NCBI GenBank assembly: GCA_964540575.1
Contig: CAZINI010000001.1
Span: forward strand, 62,001-126,000
Reading direction: 5' to 3'
DNA from: UMGS1889 sp964540575
GTDB lineage: Bacteria > Bacillota > Clostridia > Oscillospirales > Ruminococcaceae
DNA: 64,000 nucleotides
A program made the translations under genes and the position numbers. The notes under the pieces were generated by a model, which saw nothing but the letters and a program-made list of their open reading frames with translations, made no database searches and was not told the origin of the DNA. Shown here piece after piece: positions 1 through 6,688 of the stretch; position 1 is the stretch's first letter; each line of letters opens with the position of its first letter.

Positions 1-1
1 T

Positions 2-109
2 ATGCTGGTTAAGCTGGATAACCTTTCGGGCAGCGAGGTTGAGGTAGTATTCACCGTTTCTGCTGATGCTGCTGACCTTCCCGATTATGTTAAAAAATAT
101 ATTGTCTAA
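2..109 (+). CDS. C-terminal end of an unidentified protein
   Basis: An open frame runs in from the left window edge and stops with TAA at 107-109, leaving 36 codons. The visible peptide ends in DLPDYVKKYIV and looks like a genuine protein end: it is followed at once by a new promoter. The fragment is too short to assign a family, and its start lies outside the window. It is on the same strand as yceD-rpmF but is separated from them by the promoter at 116-144. Confidence 0.5.
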   Translation: MLVKLDNLSGSEVEVVFTVSADAADLPDYVKKYIV

Positions 110-115
110 AACCTC

Positions 116-144
116 TTGACAACGACACATTTTTGTGGTAAAAT
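116..144 (+). promoter_or_regulatory. Sigma-A promoter for yceD-rpmF
   Basis: TTGACA at 116-121 and TAAAAT at 139-144 are separated by exactly 17 bp. The predicted transcript would begin near 151, about 20 nt before the start codon of yceD at 173. Confidence 0.8.
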
Positions 145-172
145 GTAATTTGTGATATTTTAGGGGAGAATT

Positions 173-622
173 ATGGTTCTGAATTTAAAGCAGATTTACG
201 AAATCATAGGTGAAAAGCTCAGTGCCGATTACCTTATTTCGCCCGAAAGCCTTGACTACGTTAAGGGCTATGCGTTTTCAGCCCCTATATCTGTTTCGGC
301 TGAGGTCGTCAACCGTGCAGGAATAGTTACACTCACCTATTCCGTAAAGGTGCTTCTTAAAGCCGAATGCGACAGATGTCTGAGCGAGTTTGAAAGGGAA
401 TATGCTTTTAGCTTCGAGCATATACTTGTCCGTTCTCTCAATTCCGAGGATAATGACGAGTATATTGTCACCGAGGACGATAAGCTTGACCTGGACGAGC
501 TTGCTGTTTCCGACATTTTGCTGTCGCTGCCGTCAAAGATGCTCTGCAAGGAGGACTGCAAGGGACTTTGCTGTCACTGCGGAACAAATTTGAACGATAA
601 TGCATGTAACTGTAATGGTTAA
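173..622 (+). CDS. yceD: YceD/DUF177 family protein
   Basis: This 149-residue protein belongs to the YceD (DUF177) family, which in other bacteria and plastids is linked to 23S rRNA accumulation and large-subunit assembly. Visible features are a CxxC pair at residues 66/69 and a C-terminal cysteine cluster (C125, C129, C133, C134, C136, C145, C147), as usual in Firmicutes members, probably binding metal. The start at 173 has a GGGGAG ribosome site at 163-168. It sits 23 bp ahead of rpmF, the standard partner. The family call is firm. The molecular function is known only in outline. Confidence 0.88.
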   Translation: MVLNLKQIYEIIGEKLSADYLISPESLDYVKGYAFSAPISVSAEVVNRAGIVTLTYSVKVLLKAECDRCLSEFEREYAFSFEHILVRSLNSEDNDEYIVTEDDKLDLDELAVSDILLSLPSKMLCKEDCKGLCCHCGTNLNDNACNCNG

Positions 623-645
623 TAAAGATAAGGAGGTGCTGAATA

Positions 646-831
646 ATGGCAGTACCAAAGAGAAAAGTCTCTAAGGCCAGACGTGACAAAAGACGTTCCG
701 CTGTATGGAAGCTGGACACACCTGCATTTTCCAGATGCTCAAACTGCGGAGAGCTGACCGCTCCTCACAAGGTTTGCAAGAACTGCGGATTCTATAAGGG
801 CGTTGAGGTAATCAAGAAGAAGGAAGCATAA
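646..831 (+). CDS. rpmF: 50S ribosomal protein L32
   Basis: This 61-residue protein is L32 of the large ribosomal subunit. It starts MAVPKRKVSKARRDKRR, typical of the family, and has a complete four-cysteine zinc ribbon (C31, C34, C44, C47), so it is the zinc-binding form. A strong AGGAGG site lies just upstream of the ATG. It shares the promoter at 116-144 with yceD and is followed by a terminator at 852-881. Length is normal. Confidence 0.97.
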   Translation: MAVPKRKVSKARRDKRRSAVWKLDTPAFSRCSNCGELTAPHKVCKNCGFYKGVEVIKKKEA

Positions 832-851
832 TTCATAGCTTCCTCAAAGCT

Positions 852-881
852 GAGAGGAGGAGCAATCCTCCTCTTTTTTTT
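852..881 (+). terminator. Rho-independent terminator after rpmF
   Basis: A perfect 9-bp stem (853-861 with 866-874) closes a GCAA tetraloop and is followed by an eight-base T run. The T run ends directly before the GGAGG ribosome site (882-886) of the next gene, so the hairpin also forms the immediate leader of the radical-SAM gene. Confidence 0.9.
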
Positions 882-890
882 GGAGGTTTT

Positions 891-2207
891 ATGTCGGTAG
901 AGGTAACAGGCGTTGTAAAAAATTCTGCGGCTTACCGTGCAGGCGTCAGAAAGGGTGACATTCTTGTTTCGGTGAACGGTCACGGTATTCGGGACGTTCT
1001 TGATTATATGTTTTATTCGGCGGAGCAGAGCGTTATCCTCGTTCTCAGGCGGTGGGATAAGCATATTGTGCTGAAAACCGTCAAGAGCGAATATGACGAT
1101 CTCGGAATGGAGTTTCAGTCATTTCTGATGGATAATAAGCAAAGCTGCACCAACAAGTGCGTGTTCTGCTTTATCGACCAGATGCCCCCCGGAATGAGAG
1201 AAACTCTCTATTTCAAGGACGATGATGCGAGACTGTCTTTCTTGCAGGGAAATTATGTGACGCTGACAAATATGAAGGACGAGGATATTGACCGTATCAT
1301 CTCAATGCACCTGAACGTCAACATTTCGGTGCATACAACCAATCCCGAGCTTCGCTGCAAAATGATGAATAACCGTTTTGCGGGGGATAAGCTGAAATAT
1401 CTTAAGCGGCTTGCTGATGCAGACATCGGTATGAACTGCCAGATAGTGCTCTGTCCCGGGCTGAATGACGGTGAGGAGCTGAAAAGATCGCTTGATGATC
1501 TGGGAAAGCTTGCACCTGCGGTAAAAAGCGTAGCTGTCGTTCCCGTGGGACTTACGAAATTCCGTGAGGGACTCTATCCGCTGAAGCTGTTTGACAGGGA
1601 CGGTGCCGCCGAGGTCATAAAGCTTATTGAGGAATATCAGAAGAAATTTCTTGAAAGCTTCGGGACACGTCTGGTTTTTCCCGCCGATGAGTTCTATCTG
1701 ACAGCAGGGCTGCCTATTCCCGATAACGATTATTACGAGGATTATCCTCAGTATGAAAACGGCGTAGGTATGCTGCGTTCGCTGGAGGACGAGTTCTCCC
1801 GAAGAATGAAAGAGATCGACAGAATGCCCCATAAGCTTCGCAAAGTGTCGATTGCGACAGGTGCGGCGGCTTATGAGTTTATCAGTGAGCTGGCAAGGTC
1901 TGCGGAGAAAAAATATCCGGGACTTAACTGCCGTGTTTACAAAATAATCAATAATTTTTTCGGAGATACTATTACCGTGACAGGTCTGCTTACGGGACAG
2001 GATCTCGCCGAACAGCTGACAGGCAGGGAGCTTGGCGGAACGCTGCTGCTCTCCGAGTCAATGGTTATGCGGGGAAGTGATATTTTCCTCGATGATTCCA
2101 CTGTGCCGCAGCTGGAAAAGAAACTTAATGTGAAAATCAGGCTTACTCCCCAGGACGGAGCAAAGCTTTTCGATAATATAGTTGGAATATCTGAAAGTAA
2201 TAGTTAA
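891..2207 (+). CDS. PDZ and radical-SAM DUF512 protein
   Basis: A 438-residue protein with three parts. Residues 1-65 resemble a PDZ-like domain (AYRAGVRKGDILVSVNG). Then comes an iron-sulfur region with a CxxxCxxC arrangement (C86, C90, C93, within CVFCFIDQMP), and the rest matches the DUF512 family of radical-SAM-like proteins. The family is widespread in Clostridia and cyanobacteria; no substrate is established as far as I know. GGAGG at 882-886 supports the ATG at 891. The gene follows the rpmF terminator directly and is followed by der after 36 bp, so it may be expressed by read-through from rpmF and with der. All three cluster-binding cysteines are present. Confidence 0.85.
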   Translation: MSVEVTGVVKNSAAYRAGVRKGDILVSVNGHGIRDVLDYMFYSAEQSVILVLRRWDKHIVLKTVKSEYDDLGMEFQSFLMDNKQSCTNKCVFCFIDQMPPGMRETLYFKDDDARLSFLQGNYVTLTNMKDEDIDRIISMHLNVNISVHTTNPELRCKMMNNRFAGDKLKYLKRLADADIGMNCQIVLCPGLNDGEELKRSLDDLGKLAPAVKSVAVVPVGLTKFREGLYPLKLFDRDGAAEVIKLIEEYQKKFLESFGTRLVFPADEFYLTAGLPIPDNDYYEDYPQYENGVGMLRSLEDEFSRRMKEIDRMPHKLRKVSIATGAAAYEFISELARSAEKKYPGLNCRVYKIINNFFGDTITVTGLLTGQDLAEQLTGRELGGTLLLSESMVMRGSDIFLDDSTVPQLEKKLNVKIRLTPQDGAKLFDNIVGISESNS

Positions 2208-2243
2208 AATTTGGATATTCGTTCAAAAAAGGAGATGATCTCT

Positions 2244-3572
2244 ATGGCATTGCCCGTTGTTGCCGTTGTTGGACGTCCTAACGTCGGAAAATCCACACTG
2301 TTCAACAAGCTTGTGGGACAGCGTATCTCAATAGTTGAGGACACCCCGGGCGTTACCCGTGACCGTATCTATTCCAAATGCGAATGGCGTAACCGTGAAT
2401 TTATGCTGGTGGATACGGGAGGTATCGAGCCGAATTCCGAAGACGTGATCTTGAAGCAGATGAGGCGGCAGGCTCTGCTTGCTATCGAAAAAGCGGACGT
2501 TATTGTCTTTCTGACAGACCTGAAAAGCGGAGTTACCGCCAGCGACTATGACGTTGCGGCAATGCTCCAGAAAAGCGGAAAGCCCGTTGTCCTCTGTGTA
2601 AATAAGTGCGACAGCATCGGTGAACCGCCTCCCGAGTTTTACGAGTTTTATAATCTCGGACTGGGCGATCCCGTTGCGGTTTCGGCTGCTCACGGTCACG
2701 GTTCGGGAGATATGCTTGATGAGGTTTTCAAGTATTTCCCCGAAGAGGACGAGGAAGAGTATTCCGAGGAATATATCAAGGTCGCCGTTATCGGTAAGCC
2801 GAATGTGGGAAAATCCTCGCTTATCAACAGAATTTCGGGGGAGGAGCGTGCTATCGTTTCCGATATTGCGGGAACTACCCGTGACGCCACCGATACCGTT
2901 ATCGAAAATGAGGACGGAAAATATGTGTTCATCGACACGGCAGGTATCAGAAAAAAATCCAAGATCCTCGAAAAGATAGAGCATTACAGCGTGCTGAGAG
3001 CATATATGGCTGTTGACCGCTCGGATGTTTGCGTTATCGTTATCGATGCAGAAGTGGGATTTACCGAGCAGGATTCAAAGGTCGCAGGCTATGCTCACGA
3101 GCAGGGCAAGGGCTGTATCGTTGCGGTAAATAAGTGGGACGCTATCGAAAAGGATTCAAACACAATGGACGAGTTCACCAAGAAGCTTAAAGAGGATTTC
3201 AGCTTTATGTCCTATGTGCCGTTTGTGTTTATATCCGCAAAAACGGGTCTGAGAATTGACAAGCTGTTTAAGATGATAAACGAAGTCAACGCTCAGAACT
3301 CTATGCGTATCTCCACGGGAACGCTGAACGACGTGCTGGCTTACGCAACAACAAGAGTTCAGCCCCCTTCCGACAAGGGCCGAAGGCTGAAAATTTACTA
3401 TATGACTCAGCCCTCCACCAAGCCGCCTACGTTTGTTATTTTCGTAAACCGTGCGGAGCTATTCCATTTCTCATATCAGCGGTATATCGAAAATCAGATA
3501 AGACAAACCTTCGGTCTGGAGGGTACTCCCGTGAGATTTGTCATCAGAGAACGTGACAGAAACGATGATTAA
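2244..3572 (+). CDS. der: Ribosome biogenesis GTPase Der (EngA)
   Basis: Der has two tandem GTPase domains followed by a KH-like domain and acts in maturation of the 50S subunit. Both P-loops are visible: GRPNVGKS near residue 10 and GKPNVGKS near residue 184, each with its DTxG and NKxD motifs. The frame is open from a TTG at 2211, but AAGGAG at 2229-2234 sits 9 bp before the ATG at 2244, giving 442 residues, the normal size. It lies ahead of plsY and gpsA, an order conserved in Firmicutes. A conserved PSDKGRR segment marks the KH region. Confidence 0.96.
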   Translation: MALPVVAVVGRPNVGKSTLFNKLVGQRISIVEDTPGVTRDRIYSKCEWRNREFMLVDTGGIEPNSEDVILKQMRRQALLAIEKADVIVFLTDLKSGVTASDYDVAAMLQKSGKPVVLCVNKCDSIGEPPPEFYEFYNLGLGDPVAVSAAHGHGSGDMLDEVFKYFPEEDEEEYSEEYIKVAVIGKPNVGKSSLINRISGEERAIVSDIAGTTRDATDTVIENEDGKYVFIDTAGIRKKSKILEKIEHYSVLRAYMAVDRSDVCVIVIDAEVGFTEQDSKVAGYAHEQGKGCIVAVNKWDAIEKDSNTMDEFTKKLKEDFSFMSYVPFVFISAKTGLRIDKLFKMINEVNAQNSMRISTGTLNDVLAYATTRVQPPSDKGRRLKIYYMTQPSTKPPTFVIFVNRAELFHFSYQRYIENQIRQTFGLEGTPVRFVIRERDRNDD

Positions 3573-3604
3573 TAATTGCTTAATATACCGAAAGGCTTGA
3601 TTTT

Positions 3605-4276
3605 ATGGTAGCTAAGTTTATAATTTCAACTTTGATTACTCTGGTGATCTCCTATCTGCTGGGCAGCTGCAATTCCTCTATAATCGTTGTACGGCTGCTT
3701 AAGCATCAGGACATCAGGGATTACGGCAGCAAGAATGCAGGGCTTACAAACACTCTCAGAGTTTACGGTAAGTTTCCTGCTCTGCTGACCCTTATCGGCG
3801 ATCTCGGAAAGGGTATTATCGCCGTTTTGCTGAGTATTCTTGCGTTTACGATGATAATGGGCGAGGGTGCGTTCGACAGGCTTGTTGTGGGATATATTGC
3901 GGGCTTTGCGGCTATTCTCGGGCATATTTTCCCCATATATTACGGTTTCAAGGGCGGAAAGGGAGTGCTGGTCGCTTCTTCAATTCTCATTGTAGTTGAC
4001 CCTATGACCTTCTGCATTGTTATACCGTTCTTTGCGTTGGTGCTGTTTATTACGAGATATGTTTCGGTGTCCTCCATAAGTGCGGCGGTCGCATATCCCA
4101 TAATAACCTTCTGCACTCATTATTTCATAAAGGGACTGCCGCTGAATACTTGTCTGATACATACTGCACTTGTGGCATTTACAAGTATTCTGCTTATCTA
4201 TATGCACCGTTCAAATATTGAACGTCTGAAAAACGGCACTGAAAATAAGTTCGGACAGAAGAAGAAGGAAAATTGA
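3605..4276 (+). CDS. plsY: Acyl-phosphate glycerol-3-phosphate acyltransferase
   Basis: PlsY is an integral membrane enzyme that moves the acyl group of acyl-phosphate to sn-1 of glycerol 3-phosphate, the first committed step of phospholipid synthesis in this lineage. The 223-residue protein has several hydrophobic helices and the family motifs GSKNAGLTN (near residue 40), GHIFPIYYGFKGGKGV and a short charged tail. It lies between der and gpsA, the latter supplying its glycerol-3-phosphate substrate. The ribosome site is weak (GAAAGG), so translation may depend partly on coupling within the operon. Confidence 0.94.
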   Translation: MVAKFIISTLITLVISYLLGSCNSSIIVVRLLKHQDIRDYGSKNAGLTNTLRVYGKFPALLTLIGDLGKGIIAVLLSILAFTMIMGEGAFDRLVVGYIAGFAAILGHIFPIYYGFKGGKGVLVASSILIVVDPMTFCIVIPFFALVLFITRYVSVSSISAAVAYPIITFCTHYFIKGLPLNTCLIHTALVAFTSILLIYMHRSNIERLKNGTENKFGQKKKEN

Positions 4277-4292
4277 TCGGGGAGGATTTCAA

Positions 4293-5300
4293 ATGGCAAA
4301 GATCACTGTTCTTGGCTCAGGGGGCTTCGGGCTGGCACTGGCTGTTATGCTCGACAAATTCGGAAATGAGGTAACGGTCTGGTCGGCATTCCGTCAGGAG
4401 CTTGACGATATTATCCGTGACGGCGAAAACAAAGCAAAGCTGCCGGGCGTTAAGGTAAGCAGTTCCATCAAGCTTACGGACGACATAAGCTGCATTACGG
4501 GAAGTGAAATGGTTATTTTCGGAATTCCGACGGGTGCTGTAAGAAAGGTTGCAAGGCTAGCTTCGCCCTATGTTACGGCGGAAATGGCTGTGGTGAACAC
4601 GGGCAAGGGTCTTGAGGATGGCACCTTCAAGCGAATGAGCGAGGTCATCAACGAGGAAATACCTCAGTCGGAAACGGTAGTGTTGAGCGGTCCGTCCCAT
4701 GCCGAGGAGGTTGCGATCGGTATGCCGACTACGGTAGTAGCGGCGTCTGCGGACAGCGAAAAGGCAAGCTATGTTCAGTCGATAATGTCGAACGAAACAT
4801 TTAGAGTTTATCTGAATGATGACGTTGTGGGCTGTGAGCTGGGCGGTGCACTGAAAAATGTTATCGCCCTCTGTGCGGGAATAATCGACGGTCTGGGCTG
4901 CGGCGACAACACAAAGGCTGCACTTATGACGAGAGGTATCTCCGAGATAGCATCTCTCGGAACGGCTTTGGGTGCGAAAACCGAAACATTTGCGGGGCTT
5001 ACGGGCATAGGCGACCTTATTGTGACCTGTACCAGTATGCACAGCCGCAACAGGCGTGCGGGAATTCTCATTGGAAAGGGCGTATCTCCCGAGGAGGCTG
5101 TCAAGCAGGTTGGAACGGTTGAGGGCTACACCTGTACCAAGGTCGCTTACGAGCTGTCCCGCAAGGCAGGGGTGAATATGCCAATCACCGAGCAGTGCTA
5201 TTCGGTGCTGTTCAACGGTGATACCGTGGAGGCTGCTATCAAGAGGCTTATGGGACGTCCCAAGAAGCATGAAACTGAGCGTACGGCACTTGTTAAGTGA
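4293..5300 (+). CDS. gpsA: NAD(P)-dependent glycerol-3-phosphate dehydrogenase
   Basis: GpsA reduces dihydroxyacetone phosphate to sn-glycerol 3-phosphate for phospholipid synthesis in the cytosol. The 335-residue protein has the N-terminal Rossmann motif GSGGFGLALA (residues 8-17), the SGPSHAEEV segment, and the conserved lysine and catalytic region GALKNVIALCAG and TRGISEI. GGGGAGG stands 7 bp before the start. It follows plsY by 16 bp, so product and consumer are co-transcribed. A strong hairpin at 5322-5363 ends the unit. Confidence 0.96.
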   Translation: MAKITVLGSGGFGLALAVMLDKFGNEVTVWSAFRQELDDIIRDGENKAKLPGVKVSSSIKLTDDISCITGSEMVIFGIPTGAVRKVARLASPYVTAEMAVVNTGKGLEDGTFKRMSEVINEEIPQSETVVLSGPSHAEEVAIGMPTTVVAASADSEKASYVQSIMSNETFRVYLNDDVVGCELGGALKNVIALCAGIIDGLGCGDNTKAALMTRGISEIASLGTALGAKTETFAGLTGIGDLIVTCTSMHSRNRRAGILIGKGVSPEEAVKQVGTVEGYTCTKVAYELSRKAGVNMPITEQCYSVLFNGDTVEAAIKRLMGRPKKHETERTALVK

Positions 5301-5321
5301 TTAATTTGGCGTAAAATGAGT

Positions 5322-5363
5322 ATAACCTGAGAAGATTTTCGTTTTCTTCTCAGGTTATTTTAA
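5322..5363 (+). terminator. Terminator after gpsA
   Basis: A 14-bp perfect stem (5322-5335 with 5345-5358) with a 9-nt loop is followed by a T-rich stretch. It lies between convergent genes and may work in both directions. A 14-base piece of its right arm (5348-5361) recurs at 6260-6273 inside the small-gene locus. Confidence 0.9.
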
Positions 5364-5381
5364 TTATATGAAAACAGTATA

Positions 5382-5687
5382 TCAGCTTAAATCATAAGAA
5401 GTATAGCCCATATCGTTGATCTTTTTTTGCAAATCCCTAAAGTTGTTATTATTTTTGTGTTTTGCCAATATCCCTTTTTGATTAAAAATGATTCTGATAG
5501 GTAAATCCAATGTAAAAAATTCAAAATAAGGTGGAGAAGCAGTGATATTTCTTTCGGCTATGCAAGTTTCACTATTATAGCGGTTTCCTATACAATCTTT
5601 AAAAATTATTTTATTTCCATTATTGAATGTAATGCCCATTTCATTAATCTTTTCAATATCGGAATAATTCTTTTCTAAATGATTCAT
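5382..5687 (-). CDS. Unknown 101-residue protein, cassette gene
   Basis: I do not recognise this protein. It is 101 residues, rich in Asn, Ile and Lys, with AT-rich codons unlike gpsA or the GH31 gene on either side, which suggests transfer. No signal peptide or membrane segment is visible. A GGTGG site lies about 7 bp upstream of the ATG at 5687, and a strong promoter lies at 5745-5773. The frame stays open for a few codons upstream (through an ATA) without a better start. Small, cytosolic, AT-rich genes in variable intergenic loci often encode immunity or antitoxin proteins. That is a guess here, with no toxin in view. Confidence 0.6.
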   Translation of the reverse strand: MNHLEKNYSDIEKINEMGITFNNGNKIIFKDCIGNRYNSETCIAERNITASPPYFEFFTLDLPIRIIFNQKGILAKHKNNNNFRDLQKKINDMGYTSYDLS

Positions 5688-5744
5688 TAAATTCCACCAT
5701 ATGGTTCCTTTCAGTAACGTAAATTCAAGTTTTTCGTCGAATTA

Positions 5745-5773
5745 ATTATATCATATAATTTACACAAAGTCAA
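5745..5773 (-). promoter_or_regulatory. Promoter for the 5382-5687 gene
   Basis: Reading on the minus strand, TTGACT (5773-5768) and TATAAT (5750-5745) are separated by 17 bp. The sequence is almost the same as the promoter at 6592-6620, including the bases just after the -35 box, so it is a duplicated copy. Confidence 0.8.
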
Positions 5774-5843
5774 CGGCAGCGAAAATCGCCCCGCAAATAT
5801 CATTTTTACAATATCACAGGAAGATAGAATTTTGTTAGTGAGC
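5745..5843 (-). repeat. Cassette-boundary repeat, copy A
   Basis: This stretch contains, in minus-strand order, GCTCACTAAC (5843-5834), a TGATATTT block, the half-terminator arm GCGGGGCG (5794-5787) and the TTGACT/TATAAT promoter. The first parts recur in copy B (6243-6296); the arm and promoter recur in copy C (6592-6642). Only one arm of the hairpin is present, so it can no longer terminate transcription. Confidence 0.8.
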
Positions 5844-5847
5844 TAAA

Positions 5848-6237
5848 TCAGAAATAATCTTTTGAACAGTATGTAAATGGGTATACTTTCTTCTTTGCAA
5901 CCAGATTTTTGTAATCACATATGTTGAGTATATTACCATGATCATCATCAACAAATAACTCACTGTTAAAGCTAATTATTGCGGATAACAATTCATTTAT
6001 TATTTCAAAAGGGGAAAATGTTAAATGACATACGCCGCATACATTATATGGGAGCGTTATTTCCTCCTCTAAATAATCACCTAAATCCTTTGTAAAGTGA
6101 GCAATTAAAGATCGTTTGCTATCTCTGTTTGAGTATAGTTCTTCACCATTATTTGATTGCTGTAATTCCAAGCAAGATATAAGCTCTTCTCTGTTATAAT
6201 AAGATTTGCCGTCAAGTAGTATTATTAAATCTAACAT
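5848..6237 (-). CDS. Unknown 129-residue protein, cassette gene
   Basis: An unrecognised 129-residue acidic protein without signal peptide or membrane helix. It has four cysteines, including a CGVCHLTF segment near the middle, and a run of acidic residues (VDDDHGN) near the end. Codons are AT-rich like the two neighbouring small genes and unlike the surrounding core genes. The ATG at 6237 begins only a few bases after the repeated GGGGCGA arm, which may serve as its ribosome site. No strong promoter of its own is visible, so it is probably transcribed from the gene upstream (6315-6548). An immunity-type role is possible but not shown. Confidence 0.6.
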   Translation of the reverse strand: MLDLIILLDGKSYYNREELISCLELQQSNNGEELYSNRDSKRSLIAHFTKDLGDYLEEEITLPYNVCGVCHLTFSPFEIINELLSAIISFNSELFVDDDHGNILNICDYKNLVAKKKVYPFTYCSKDYF

Positions 6238-6242
6238 ATACT

Positions 6243-6296
6243 CGCCCCGTAAATATCATTCTCAGGTTATTTTTACATAGGAATTTGTTAGTGAGC
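6243..6296 (-). repeat. Cassette-boundary repeat, copy B (hybrid)
   Basis: Copy B shares CGCCCCG(C/T)AAATATCATT and GTTAGTGAGC with copy A. Between these it carries 14 bases (6260-6273) identical to the right arm of the gpsA terminator (5348-5361). It therefore joins one arm of the GH31 terminator with one arm of the gpsA terminator, as if both flanking terminators took part in rearrangements. Confidence 0.75.
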
Positions 6297-6314
6297 AAAA
6301 TTGGAAGTTTGTAG

Positions 6315-6548
6315 TTAAGATATATCAGAATCTGCATCAGTTGATTTTCTTAATCTGAATATTATTGCAATAAGACTGATTGCCCAAATGATTAGCATAG
6401 CAATACCCATCGGAATAAACATTGAATCTTCTGCCCATTCTTTTGTGCCCGGCTTTTCAAGCCATAATGCTGATGTGAATAAGATAGAAAAGAATAGCCA
6501 GAACACACTAAAAATGCTGTATGCTATTCCGATGATAACCTTTTTCAT
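6315..6548 (-). CDS. Small two-helix membrane protein
   Basis: A 77-residue protein of unknown family with two predicted membrane helices (roughly residues 4-27 and 42-62), a short loop between them and a charged, Asp/Ser-rich tail. The frame is open further upstream, but AGGAGG at 6558-6563 and the promoter at 6592-6620 fix the start at the ATG at 6548. It is the first gene of the small-gene locus on this strand and may be co-transcribed with the 5848-6237 gene. It resembles accessory membrane proteins of many kinds, and no specific function can be read. Confidence 0.65.
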   Translation of the reverse strand: MKKVIIGIAYSIFSVFWLFFSILFTSALWLEKPGTKEWAEDSMFIPMGIAMLIIWAISLIAIIFRLRKSTDADSDIS

Positions 6549-6591
6549 AAGAGCACACCCTCCTAATAAATTTCGACTTACTGCCAATTTC

Positions 6592-6620
6592 ATTATATCA
6601 TACACATCACACAAAGTCAA
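6592..6620 (-). promoter_or_regulatory. Promoter for the 6315-6548 gene
   Basis: TTGACT (6620-6615) and TATAAT (6597-6592) on the minus strand are spaced by 17 bp. It lies directly after the GH31 terminator and is a near duplicate of the promoter at 5745-5773. Confidence 0.85.
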
Positions 6621-6642
6621 CGAAAATGAAAAACGCCCCGCA
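6592..6642 (-). repeat. Cassette-boundary repeat, copy C
   Basis: This is the likely parent copy: ATTTGCGGGGCG followed by a T run and the TTGACT/TATAAT promoter. Here the GCGGGGCG arm still has its partner arm at 6655-6663, forming the complete GH31 terminator. Copies A and B carry only the one arm. Confidence 0.75.
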
Positions 6643-6664
6643 AATCTTCCAAAATGCGGGGCGA
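6628..6664 (-). terminator. Terminator after the GH31 gene
   Basis: On the minus strand a perfect 9-bp GC-rich stem (6663-6655 with 6642-6634) and a 12-nt loop are followed by five T residues. It lies 25 bp after the stop codon of the alpha-xylosidase gene. Confidence 0.9.
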
Positions 6665-6688
6665 TCAAAAAATATTCAGTTGGAAAAA

